A stretch of 18,145 nucleotides of DNA from CBFHWY01 sp965659675 (GCA_965659675.1 CBFHWY010000059.1:1-18145), one strand, 5' to 3'. Counted from the stretch's first letter, positions 7,465 to 14,733 are shown. The notes: generated by a model not told the origin, from the sequence alone. Translations and numbers: made by a program.

Positions 7465-7875
7465 TTGTTGAACTACTTTAGAATTGGTGCTGGATTGGCG
7501 GGGATAGCCGTCATTCTGGGTGCGTTTGGTGCGCATGCCCTGGAGGAGCTATTGACCGAAGATTCATTAAGCTCTTACCTGACCGGTGTGCGCTACCAAT
7601 TGGTCCACGGCATAGTCATATGTCTGCTTGCTGCCATTTTTAGGAATGAAAAAACAAAGTTGAAGAGAATACTCCTTCTTATGACACTGGGAGTGATGCT
7701 CTTTTCTTTCTCAATATATGCACTAGTTTTCCTGAAGCACCTTGATATTAGTTGGAGCTGGGTTTTCGGTCCGATCACTCCAATTGGAGGTAGTCTTCTG
7801 ATCATATCCTGGTTTTACCTACTAATAAGTGCGGGCAGTATATGGGGAAACATTGTGGAAAAAAGCGATGTTTGA
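7465..7875 (+). CDS. DUF423 small integral membrane protein
   Basis: A 136-residue membrane protein of the DUF423 (YwdK/UPF0382) family, function unknown. Family hallmarks are GAFGAHAL at 19-26, the YQLVHG element at 44-49 and GPITPIGG at 102-109. Four hydrophobic segments are visible, about 5-23, 46-60, 68-90 and 102-124. No ATG lies near the family's usual start. The first codons are TTG TTG AAC directly after the previous gene's TAA (TAATTGTTG), so initiation at TTG 7465 or TTG 7468 is the best reading, probably by translational coupling. The product stays in the inner membrane. The family assignment is firm; the start is less certain. Confidence 0.85.
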   Translation: MLNYFRIGAGLAGIAVILGAFGAHALEELLTEDSLSSYLTGVRYQLVHGIVICLLAAIFRNEKTKLKRILLLMTLGVMLFSFSIYALVFLKHLDISWSWVFGPITPIGGSLLIISWFYLLISAGSIWGNIVEKSDV

Positions 7876-7900
7876 CACATAAGGAATAGGCTTAAATGGC

Positions 7901-7908
7901 TTACTTTG
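7901..7908 (+). promoter_or_regulatory. Possible -7 box for pckA
   Basis: TTACTTTG, five of the six informative positions of TAnnTTTG, is followed by GCCGC and lies 30 bases before the pckA ATG at 7939. The nearest upstream TTTG (7871-7874) is 26 bases away, longer than the usual 19-21, so this is a weak call. The gap 7876-7938 contains nothing else I can identify. Confidence 0.3.
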
Positions 7909-7938
7909 CCGCTTAATCCAACAGAAAATCAGCTTAAA

Positions 7939-9552
7939 ATGAGTAGCAACGGGAAGAATCCCCAAAATTTGAATCTGGAGAGATACGGAATCAAAGATGC
8001 CAACGAATTTTGGAACTTAAAACCTGAGGAACTAGCAAATATCACAGTAGACAATGGTCTGGGTGAATTTGCAGAATCAGGAGCACTAGCGATCGATACA
8101 GGAGAATTTACTGGTCGATCTCCAAAAGATAGATTTATAGTAAAGGACAACATCACTGAAGATGCCATTTGGTGGGGGGACATCAACATCCCGTTTTCAC
8201 CAGAGGACTTTGATCGACTCTATGATAAAGTGGTCGATTATCTGTCAGGTAAAGATGTGTATGTGAGAGAAGCCATTGCCTGTGCTGATCCGCGCTATCA
8301 AATGCCGATCAGAGCTGTCAATGAGCTGCCATGGTCAAATATGTTTGTTTACAACATGTTCATTCGTCCCACAGATGAGCAACTGAATAACTTCGACCCA
8401 GAGTGGACAGTGATCAACGCCCCAGGTTTTATGGCGGATCCGGAGGTTGACAATACACGTCAGCACAACTTTGCCATTTTGAACTTCACCAAGAAGATCG
8501 CTTTGGTTGGAGGAACTGGTTATACGGGTGAGATCAAAAAAGGAATTTTCTCTGCACTGAACTTCATTTTGCCACATCAAAAGAATGTGCTTTCAATGCA
8601 CTGTTCTGCCAACATTGGCAAAGAAGAGGATACCTCTTTGTTTTTTGGCCTTTCAGGAACAGGAAAGACCACTTTGTCTGCGGATCCAAACCGTCAGCTT
8701 ATCGGGGATGATGAGCACGGGTGGACCCCAGATAACACCATCTTCAACTTTGAGGGCGGATGTTATGCGAAATGCATTAATCTTTCCGAAGAAACTGAGC
8801 CAGATATCTACCATGCGATCAAGCAGGGAGCTATTTTAGAGAACATTGTTTTTAAAGAGGGGACCAAAGAGGTAGACTTTCACGACAGCACAAAAACGGA
8901 AAACACCAGGGTAAGCTACCCATTATACCATATAGACAATATTGTAAAGCCAAGTATTGGAGAGAATCCGAAGAATGTATTTTTTTTGACCTGCGATGCT
9001 TATGGTGTTCTTCCTCCGATCTCAAAATTGAGTCCGAGTCAGGCTATGTTCCACTTCATTTCAGGATACACAGCCAAAGTAGCGGGAACAGAAGCTGGAA
9101 TTACAGAGCCCGTTAGGGCCTTTTCAGCATGTTTTGGTGCACCTTTTATGCCCCTGCACCCCACTAAATACGCAGAAATGCTCGGGAAGAAAATGCAGGA
9201 CGCGGGAGTGAATGTTTGGTTGGTGAACACCGGTTGGAGCGGTGGACCTTACGGAACAGGAAGCAGAATGAAGTTGAAGTACACTAGAGCGATGATCACG
9301 GAAGCACTAAAAGGTGATCTCGAAAATGTGGAGTACGAACAGCATCCAGTATTCGGCCTGGATATGCCAAAATCTTGTCCAGATGTGCCTGATGAGTTGT
9401 TAAACCCAAGAAACACCTGGGATGATAGGGAGGCTTATGATCAAAAAGCCAATGAGCTTGCTCAGGCTTTTATTGACAACTTCAGACAGTTTGAAGAGTA
9501 CGCCAGTGATGAGATCATGACAGCCTTACCAAAGCTGAGTGAAAATGCATAA
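7939..9552 (+). CDS. pckA: Phosphoenolpyruvate carboxykinase (ATP)
   Basis: Cytoplasmic enzyme that converts oxaloacetate and ATP to phosphoenolpyruvate, CO2 and ADP, the entry step of gluconeogenesis. Its 537 residues match the ATP-type family. Visible motifs are the substrate-site arginine in TGRSPKDRF (58-66), the active-site region GGTGYTGEIKKG (191-202), the P-loop GLSGTGKT (237-244), the metal-binding LIGDDEHGW (254-262) and the adenine-site region NTGWSGGPYG. The ATG at 7939 is chosen over an upstream in-frame TTG (7906) because that TTG sits inside a promoter-like TTACTTTG box. A strong terminator follows 25 bases after the stop, suggesting a single-gene unit at least at its 3' end. 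All key motifs appear intact. Confidence 0.97.
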   Translation: MSSNGKNPQNLNLERYGIKDANEFWNLKPEELANITVDNGLGEFAESGALAIDTGEFTGRSPKDRFIVKDNITEDAIWWGDINIPFSPEDFDRLYDKVVDYLSGKDVYVREAIACADPRYQMPIRAVNELPWSNMFVYNMFIRPTDEQLNNFDPEWTVINAPGFMADPEVDNTRQHNFAILNFTKKIALVGGTGYTGEIKKGIFSALNFILPHQKNVLSMHCSANIGKEEDTSLFFGLSGTGKTTLSADPNRQLIGDDEHGWTPDNTIFNFEGGCYAKCINLSEETEPDIYHAIKQGAILENIVFKEGTKEVDFHDSTKTENTRVSYPLYHIDNIVKPSIGENPKNVFFLTCDAYGVLPPISKLSPSQAMFHFISGYTAKVAGTEAGITEPVRAFSACFGAPFMPLHPTKYAEMLGKKMQDAGVNVWLVNTGWSGGPYGTGSRMKLKYTRAMITEALKGDLENVEYEQHPVFGLDMPKSCPDVPDELLNPRNTWDDREAYDQKANELAQAFIDNFRQFEEYASDEIMTALPKLSENA

Positions 9553-9575
9553 CAATCAACAGAATTGATTACATG

Positions 9576-9599
9576 AACCCCGAGCGATCGGGGTTTTTT
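9576..9599 (+). terminator. Rho-independent terminator after pckA
   Basis: The perfect 6-bp stem CCCCGA/TCGGGG (9578-9583 with 9588-9593) is closed by a GCGA loop, which is a GNRA tetraloop in RNA, and followed by six Ts (9594-9599). Two further A-T pairs can extend the stem base. The same 16-base hairpin occurs again at 14711-14726. Confidence 0.92.
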
Positions 9600-9606
9600 A
9601 TTTTTG
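9599..9606 (+). promoter_or_regulatory. Possible -7 box for rsmE fused to the pckA terminator tail
   Basis: TATTTTTG matches TAnnTTTG and begins on the last T of the pckA terminator. It ends three bases before the rsmE ATG at 9610, so a transcript from it would be almost leaderless. No -33 TTTG is present. Terminator readthrough is an equally good explanation for rsmE expression. Confidence 0.2.
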
Positions 9607-9609
9607 GCT

Positions 9610-10308
9610 ATGCAAGTTTTTTATGGCAAAGAAGAGTCAGGCTTGATCAAACTCAACCAAGAGGAGAGTAAACACCTCAGCAGGGTCCTGAGAAAAGTGC
9701 CCGGAGACCCTGTCTCAGCCACAGATGGCGAAGGCCATTTTTATGAATGCGAGGTAGAACTTGCGGATAAGCAGGAGTCGGTCTTAAAGGTATTGGAAAG
9801 GCATTTTGATGATGGCCGACCAAAAGTGAAGCTGTATATCGCGCCAACCAAGAATATTTCAAGGATGGAATGGCTGCTTGAAAAAGCGGTAGAATTAGGA
9901 CTTGGTGAAATGCAGTTTGTACGCTGTGATAATTCAGAACGAAAGAAGCTAAGACTGGACAGACTTGAAAAGATCGCACTTTCTGCCATGAAGCAATCGC
10001 AGCGAGTTTACTTACCAAAACTGCATGAAATGATGAGCTTCGATAAAGCGCTAGCATCGGTAGATCCAAAGCATGCTTTTCTGGCTCATTGTTACAGTGA
10101 TCTTTCCAGAACCTCATTAAAAGAGCACCTTGATCCTGCTGAAGATATCAGTTTGTTCATTGGTCCGGAAGGGGACTTTTCCAGGAAGGAAGTAGATCTT
10201 GCCACGAGTAAGGGGATAAGATGCATACATTTGGGAGAATCGCGACTGCGAACTGAAACTGCGGCGCTATATGGACTTTCAATCTTAAAGTTGAATCAAG
10301 AGCAATGA
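9610..10308 (+). CDS. rsmE: 16S rRNA (uracil(1498)-N3)-methyltransferase
   Basis: SPOUT-class SAM-dependent methyltransferase that forms m3U1498 in 16S rRNA of the assembled 30S subunit. Its 232 residues fit RsmE. The N-terminal PUA-like domain covers about 1-70 (KHLSRVLRKVPGD). The catalytic trefoil-knot domain contains EKAVELG (91-97), AMKQSQR (126-132), FIGPEGDF (183-190) and LGESRLRTETAA (208-219), all typical. ATG 9610 is chosen over the in-frame TTG two codons earlier because the N-terminus then reads MQVFYG, normal for Bacteroidota RsmE. Its start lies only about ten bases beyond a terminator, and its TGA overlaps the next gene's ATG by four bases. Confidence 0.95.
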   Translation: MQVFYGKEESGLIKLNQEESKHLSRVLRKVPGDPVSATDGEGHFYECEVELADKQESVLKVLERHFDDGRPKVKLYIAPTKNISRMEWLLEKAVELGLGEMQFVRCDNSERKKLRLDRLEKIALSAMKQSQRVYLPKLHEMMSFDKALASVDPKHAFLAHCYSDLSRTSLKEHLDPAEDISLFIGPEGDFSRKEVDLATSKGIRCIHLGESRLRTETAALYGLSILKLNQEQ

Positions 10309-10982
10309 GGAAGTATCTACTGATCATTATTTCATTCTGTCTGCTTGCTGAAGTTTCGGCCCAGGGAGTTCAGCTTGCCGTATTGAAGTACAGGGGAGGG
10401 GGTGATTGGTACGCAAACCTTGAGACATCCATCCCGAATCTGATCAAATTCTGCAATGAGGAACTTGGAACGACCATAGATAAGGAACAAGCCATCGTAG
10501 AAGCATCGAATGAAGAGCTATTCAATTTCCCATTCATTCACATGACCGGACATGGAAATGTTGTTTTTAGTCCCACCGAATTGGAGAACCTCAGAACTTA
10601 CATGTTAGGAGGAGGCTTTCTTCATATTGACGATAATTATGGAATGGACCAGTTCATTCGCATTCAACTGGAAAGGATATTTCCTGAAAAGGAGCTAATA
10701 GAGCTTCCAGCTTCACACCCTATTTTTAACAAGATATATTCTTTTCCAAACGGTTTGCCAAAGATTCACGAACACGATAACAAGGAGCCTAAGGCCTTTG
10801 GTATTTTTCATAAAGGTCGTTTAGTGTGTCTTTATACCTATGAGTCTGATCTGGGCGATGGATGGGAAGATACAAGCGTTCACAACGACTCTGAATCTAA
10901 GCAGCTTGAGGCCCTCAAGATGGGAGCCAATATTTTAAGTTATATCTTTAGCGGAGAAGAACCATCACAAAATACTCCCTGA
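10305..10982 (+). CDS. Secreted DUF4159-domain protein
   Basis: A 225-residue exported protein. Residues 1-20 form a signal peptide ending VSAQ. The rest matches DUF4159: LAVLKYRGGGDWYAN (24-38), FIHMTGHGNV (77-86), GGGFLHIDD (102-110), LPASHPIFN (134-142) and DLGDGWED (182-189). DUF4159 has a class I glutamine amidotransferase-like fold, but I see no recognisable nucleophilic Cys motif, and its role is unknown. The start overlaps the rsmE stop by four bases (ATGA) and its TGA overlaps the following ATG by one base, so the three genes are translationally coupled. I recall the rsmE-DUF4159 pairing from other Bacteroidota, but that is from memory, not checked. Confidence 0.85.
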   Translation: MRKYLLIIISFCLLAEVSAQGVQLAVLKYRGGGDWYANLETSIPNLIKFCNEELGTTIDKEQAIVEASNEELFNFPFIHMTGHGNVVFSPTELENLRTYMLGGGFLHIDDNYGMDQFIRIQLERIFPEKELIELPASHPIFNKIYSFPNGLPKIHEHDNKEPKAFGIFHKGRLVCLYTYESDLGDGWEDTSVHNDSESKQLEALKMGANILSYIFSGEEPSQNTP

Positions 10983-11815
10983 TGGCTAAGCCAAAACACT
11001 ATAATAGCTTCAAAGAACGCGTAGCGGATATCATCTTCGAATCTGATACTTTCTACGGAAAACTCTTTGATGTTGTCCTTCTATGGGCAATTTTACTGAG
11101 TGTGCTGGAGGTGATGATCGAAAGTGTCACAGACCTTCGATTGGAGTACGGCAATTTATTGAGCTATGCGGAATGGTTATTCACTATTCTCTTTACGGTT
11201 GAGTATCTTGCGCGAATATGGGTCGCTAAAAATCCATGGAAATACATTTTTAGTTTCTACGGCCTGGTGGATCTCTTCTCAATCGTTCCTACTTATCTGG
11301 GACTCTTTATTACCGGATCTTCCTATTTAAGAACCATAAGGATATTCAGACTTCTCAGGGTATTCAGGATACTAAAGCTAGTTCGCTATTTATCTGAAGC
11401 CGATAACTTGCTCAATGCCTTAAAGGCAAGCCGTGCAAAGATCACGGTATTTCTTATGGGAGTTGTCGTGGTTGCGGTGATCGTTGGAACCGTGATGTAC
11501 ATCATTGAAGGGCCTGAAGCTGGATTTACCAGTATACCGAGAAGTATCTACTGGGCGATCGTAACTGTAACCACCGTTGGATTCGGAGATATTACACCTC
11601 AATCAGTATTTGGGCAAACTTTAGCCTCTCTTTTAATGATCGTGGGTTACGGAATCATCGCTGTACCTACAGGGATCGTTAGTGCTGAATTTGCGACAAT
11701 TACACGCGAAGGTGGACATCTAACCTGCGGTGATTGTCATCATGAAGTAGAGCTACAGGATCACTTTTGCAAAAATTGTGGGAAAGAACTTCGCACTAAG
11801 GAGGCAACCAATTGA
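10982..11815 (+). CDS. Voltage-gated potassium channel with C-terminal zinc ribbon
   Basis: A 277-residue six-helix ion channel of the inner membrane. S1-S3 are at about 27-46, 63-82 and 88-110. The S4 voltage sensor spans about 117-137 with basic residues at every third position (R117, R120, R123, R126, R129, K132, R135). S5 is at about 153-175, the pore loop at 185-204 and S6 at 208-232. The selectivity filter TVGFGD (198-203) marks it as K+ selective. Residues 246-270 form a short zinc ribbon with C249, C252, C263 and C266 (CxxC-x10-CxxC), which should sit in the cytoplasm. The start overlaps the DUF4159 stop by one base. Channel identity is clear; the ribbon's role is unknown, perhaps assembly or redox/metal sensing. 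Confidence 0.92.
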   Translation: MAKPKHYNSFKERVADIIFESDTFYGKLFDVVLLWAILLSVLEVMIESVTDLRLEYGNLLSYAEWLFTILFTVEYLARIWVAKNPWKYIFSFYGLVDLFSIVPTYLGLFITGSSYLRTIRIFRLLRVFRILKLVRYLSEADNLLNALKASRAKITVFLMGVVVVAVIVGTVMYIIEGPEAGFTSIPRSIYWAIVTVTTVGFGDITPQSVFGQTLASLLMIVGYGIIAVPTGIVSAEFATITREGGHLTCGDCHHEVELQDHFCKNCGKELRTKEATN

Positions 11816-11848
11816 GTCCTTACTCGTCTTAATTACAAACCCAAACAA

Positions 11849-13135
11849 ATGAAAACATTTATACTTCTAGTTCTAAGTGGCATCTTGTCAATAGGCACCT
11901 TTGCTCAAACCGATACGCTCACTTCTCATTTTCAGAATGCCTCCGACACACTTTATCCTTTATTTCCATGGGGATATGTTTCAGGGCATAATCCTTATAA
12001 CGACCTGTCTAAAGTTCAAAGATTTGACCAGAATTATGGAGTGCCTTCCACTGGGGATTATGAAATAAGATCGATTTTGTTTTGGATCGCGCAAAAGGAT
12101 CCACGAGTGACAGCTAATTCTTTTGCTTATGGAGCTGTTTGGAACAACGCTAATGATGATAAACCCGATACAGTGATCAGCAATGCGCTCGTCCAACTTA
12201 ATGTTGACACCTCTAGTGCCGGTTTAAACTACATTGGAGATGCAGCATACTATAATGCAGAAGCAACATTCTTAACTCCTGTGCGCATTCCGGCGGATAG
12301 AAAATTTTGGGTTGGATTGCAATTAACCAATTCGAATTACGCACTTCATGAGTATGTTTGGTTAAAGACAACCTATGAAGGAACTTTTGCCGACACACTA
12401 TATGCCATGGATGAATGGAATAACGGTTTTGGTCAGAGCATGGGCTTCTTTAGTGTGATGCGCTGGGCGAACATCGGAGGTTTTGCTTATGGAATTTTCC
12501 CAGTCATTGGACCCGCGTCTAACCCGAACGATACAACAGATCTAAGTATGATTCAGGTCATCGTTCCTGGTAGTGCAAATGTCGGAGCGAATACATCCTC
12601 AGCCCTGGAGTATGTTGTGACCAATACGGGAGATGTCAACATTCCTGCTGCAACCTCATATCAAGTTGAGATCGACTGGGATATTGCGAATAATGTCATT
12701 CTTCCAACCCAAACAAGTAAAGAGCTGGCTCCTGGAGAGAGCGATACCAATCGGATCAGTGGAGCTTTTGTAGTTCCTGATACCGTTGGTTCTTTCGGAT
12801 ATTGTGTAAGGTTGAATTTATCAGGAGACCAAAGAGTAGGGAATGATTCACTTTGCTCAACAATAAATATCTCCAAGACCACTGGAAGCTCTAACCTATC
12901 TCAGCGAGAAGTGAATATTTACCCCGTACCAGCCAACGGTTTCTTAAATGTTTCTGGCCTGGTTGATATCGATGAAGTGATCATCACAGATATCAATGGG
13001 AAAATGGTGAACAGCTTTGATTTGCATGGAGAGCAAAGCCTGAGAATAGACTTGCTAGACCTGCCATCTGGATCATATCAAATGACCATAAATGGTGAGG
13101 AGATCAACAAAGCTTATCAGTTCATCAAACAATAG
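11849..13135 (+). CDS. Secreted protein with T9SS type A sorting domain (first of tandem trio)
   Basis: A 428-residue exported protein. Residues 1-20 are a signal peptide ending TFAQ. Residues about 30-225 form a beta-rich domain I do not recognise (PWGYVSGHNPYNDLSKVQRF near 40-59, several aromatic strands, YGIFPVIG). Residues about 230-340 look like an Ig/CARDB-like beta-sandwich with C319 and C336. Residues 351-428 are a type IX secretion C-terminal domain: VNIYPVPANG (355-364), ITDINGKMV and LPSGSYQM, ending in a basic-aromatic strand (YQFIKQ). It is therefore probably exported to the outer surface or medium. It starts 33 bases after the channel gene, with no clear promoter in the gap. The middle and C-terminal domains resemble the two genes that follow. 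No enzymatic motif is seen. Confidence 0.85.
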   Translation: MKTFILLVLSGILSIGTFAQTDTLTSHFQNASDTLYPLFPWGYVSGHNPYNDLSKVQRFDQNYGVPSTGDYEIRSILFWIAQKDPRVTANSFAYGAVWNNANDDKPDTVISNALVQLNVDTSSAGLNYIGDAAYYNAEATFLTPVRIPADRKFWVGLQLTNSNYALHEYVWLKTTYEGTFADTLYAMDEWNNGFGQSMGFFSVMRWANIGGFAYGIFPVIGPASNPNDTTDLSMIQVIVPGSANVGANTSSALEYVVTNTGDVNIPAATSYQVEIDWDIANNVILPTQTSKELAPGESDTNRISGAFVVPDTVGSFGYCVRLNLSGDQRVGNDSLCSTINISKTTGSSNLSQREVNIYPVPANGFLNVSGLVDIDEVIITDINGKMVNSFDLHGEQSLRIDLLDLPSGSYQMTINGEEINKAYQFIKQ

Positions 13136-13149
13136 TCAATTCTATTTCT

Positions 13150-13157
13150 TAAATTTG
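13150..13157 (+). promoter_or_regulatory. Possible -7 box before the second secreted gene
   Basis: TAAATTTG is a full match to TAnnTTTG and ends 22 bases before the ATG at 13180, in a 44-base gap. No TTTG is found at -33, so co-transcription from the upstream gene remains possible. Confidence 0.25.
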
Positions 13158-13179
13158 ATACAACCATAATCAATTGAAC

Positions 13180-13929
13180 ATGAAAAAACTGCTACTTTCA
13201 ATACTTAGTGTATTCAGCTTTGGACTTTTGTCTTTTGCTCAGATGGGTGATCTCGATATTACCGAAGTCTATTTCTCAAACGCTGGGTCCACTTCAGCGC
13301 GTATAAACAGTGATTCTGTGGCCATCGACCGCACAGTATTCATCATTGCAACCTTCCAAAATAATATTACCAATCAAAACCTGCAAGGAAGTGATTCAGT
13401 CTCTTTTGGCTATTCTGTGGACGGAACCAAAGTTGGAGAGACAGGCAAGATATTGGGTACTCCTATAAGTACGGGCGGACAATTCCCTATCATTATAGAT
13501 GCTTTTTATAATACAGGATCTACGCCCAAGACCAATGTTGAAATGTGTGTTTGGAGTTTATACAATCCCTACACTCCTCAAACAACAGACAACAATGGAA
13601 CCGAACTTTGTAGAAGCTCTTTTACCTTCTTTGATCCAAATGCCAACCCTCCAGGTTCAGTTGGTGAAGTTGATGAGTTTAAATCGATTTCTGCTTTTTA
13701 TGCGAAAGAATCAGTTCAGGTAATGATGGATGATGCCATAGCTGGAAAAAGCTTTGATGCGCAGATCATTGATCTTACGGGACAGATTGTTCTAAATGAG
13801 AAGATAGAGATCAACCGTGGTGGAAATGTGTTCCATTCAATATCTTTTGGAGATCACCCGCAGGGAATCTACCTTTTGAAAGTATCTTCGGACTCTTATT
13901 CGAAGACCATTAAATTCGTCAAGAATTAA
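13180..13929 (+). CDS. Secreted protein with T9SS-like C-terminal domain (second of trio)
   Basis: A 249-residue exported protein. Residues 1-21 are a signal peptide (MKKLLLSILS start, ending SFAQ); the ATG at 13180 is preferred to an in-frame TTG two codons upstream. Residues about 23-150 form a beta-sandwich-like domain, probably CARDB/Ig type, with C123 and C144 separated by 20 residues. Residues about 165-249 resemble a T9SS type A domain in its later part (IIDLTGQIVLNEKIE, HPQGIYLLKVSSD, closing TIKFVKN) but lack the usual YPNP-type motif at the front. Export by T9SS is likely but less certain than for the preceding gene. No catalytic motif is seen. A UUCG-loop terminator follows directly. 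Confidence 0.75.
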   Translation: MKKLLLSILSVFSFGLLSFAQMGDLDITEVYFSNAGSTSARINSDSVAIDRTVFIIATFQNNITNQNLQGSDSVSFGYSVDGTKVGETGKILGTPISTGGQFPIIIDAFYNTGSTPKTNVEMCVWSLYNPYTPQTTDNNGTELCRSSFTFFDPNANPPGSVGEVDEFKSISAFYAKESVQVMMDDAIAGKSFDAQIIDLTGQIVLNEKIEINRGGNVFHSISFGDHPQGIYLLKVSSDSYSKTIKFVKN

Positions 13930-13938
13930 AGATAATTT

Positions 13939-13958
13939 GGGGCTTCGGTCCCTTTTTT
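13939..13958 (+). terminator. Rho-independent terminator with UUCG tetraloop
   Basis: The 5-bp stem GGGGC/GTCCC (13939-13943 with 13948-13952, one G-U pair) is closed by a cUUCGg tetraloop and followed by six Ts (13953-13958). It lies ten bases after the second secreted gene's stop and separates it from the third. Confidence 0.85.
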
Positions 13959-13986
13959 GTTTAACATCAACAACCAATTAAATTTT
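13956..13986 (+). promoter_or_regulatory. Possible promoter of the third secreted gene, overlapping a terminator tail
   Basis: TTTG at 13956-13959, formed by the last Ts of the terminator and the next G, is followed by exactly 19 bases and TAAATTTT at 13979-13986. This is TTTG-N19-TAnnTTTG with one mismatch at the final G. The start codon at 13993 is so close that the leader would be very short. Confidence 0.35.
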
Positions 13987-13992
13987 TAGAAT

Positions 13993-14682
13993 ATGAAAAA
14001 AACGCTACTTATAGCCTTAATGCTTTTTGCTGCGGGATTTGTGTCCGCGCAGGATATGGAGTTGATCCGAATCATTGAGCCGGATGGAACCGCACCCATC
14101 AATAACAACGATACAATTACAATCCGTTTTGAAATGCGGAATAACGGGCCAGGAGCTTTAAGTCAAGGTGAAACTTATTCAGGGCAACTCAGACTGGGTG
14201 CTACTGCAAACCCAATAACATTGAATGGACTTCCACTTCAAAGTCAGTGGGATTCTGGTCAGGTTAGAACAGTTAGTTTGATTCAGAACTACGCAATGAA
14301 TGGAACTTCAAATGGATCATGGGAAGTTTGTGCATGGATCAATAGCACATCTCAGTATGGCGCAGATCCAACTCCAGCGAATGATACAGCATGTGCATCA
14401 TATACTGTTCAGGACCCTCCACCTCCTGCTAGTGTGACGGATATTTCTGCAGTTGCAGAAGGGTTCCACTATGGAAATGGTGTGTTGAGTTACAACTTCA
14501 TCACTAAAAGAGATTCTACCAGAATCTTCAGCCTCATGAACCTTACAGGTCAGGTTGTTTGGAGAAAAGAAGTGATCGATAGTGAAGGAATGATCGACGT
14601 AGATGTTGAGCATCCGGGAATTTATCTTCTGCTCATGGAAGGTGATGGAGCTGTCGAAAGTAAGAAGGTGTTTGTGGAGTAA
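13993..14682 (+). CDS. Secreted protein with divergent T9SS-like C-terminus (third of trio)
   Basis: A 229-residue exported protein. Residues 1-20 are a signal peptide ending VSAQ. Residues about 22-140 are a CARDB/Ig-like domain (FEMRNNGPGALSQGE, 46-60) with C113 and C134, the same 20-residue separation as in the preceding gene and in an equivalent position. A PPPP linker follows at 142-145. Residues about 150-229 resemble the later half of a T9SS type A domain (LMNLTGQVVWRKEV, EHPGIYLLLMEGD, final KKVFVE) but lack a YPNP-type motif. It is probably a paralogue of the upstream gene. Ligand or partner is unknown. It ends 28 bases before a strong terminator shared with the 3' end of hutH. Confidence 0.75.
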   Translation: MKKTLLIALMLFAAGFVSAQDMELIRIIEPDGTAPINNNDTITIRFEMRNNGPGALSQGETYSGQLRLGATANPITLNGLPLQSQWDSGQVRTVSLIQNYAMNGTSNGSWEVCAWINSTSQYGADPTPANDTACASYTVQDPPPPASVTDISAVAEGFHYGNGVLSYNFITKRDSTRIFSLMNLTGQVVWRKEVIDSEGMIDVDVEHPGIYLLLMEGDGAVESKKVFVE

Positions 14683-14710
14683 TCCCCAGAATATCACCAA
14701 AGATTTAAGA

Positions 14711-14733
14711 CCCCGAGCGATCGGGGTTTTTTT
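14711..14733 (+). terminator. Rho-independent terminator overlapping the hutH stop codon
   Basis: The stem CCCCGA/TCGGGG with GCGA loop (14711-14726) is followed by seven Ts (14727-14733). The hairpin is identical to the one at 9578-9593. The last two Ts are part of the hutH stop codon (TTA at 14732-14734 on the plus strand). Read from the hutH side the hairpin is followed by TCTTAAA, a poor U-tract, so it mainly serves the plus-strand secreted genes. Confidence 0.9.

Noticed and set aside
7906..7938. Upstream TTG start that would extend PckA by 11 residues
   Set aside because: The TTG lies inside a promoter-like TTACTTTG box and the added residues do not resemble PckA; the ATG at 7939 fits better.
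8980..8987. Run of eight Ts within pckA, a possible slippage or frameshift site
   Set aside because: The frame reads through normally (NVFFLT) and all downstream PckA motifs are intact, so no frameshift is needed.
9677..10117. 146-codon antisense frame in rsmE
   Set aside because: RsmE motifs on the plus strand are unambiguous and the antisense product has no recognisable features.
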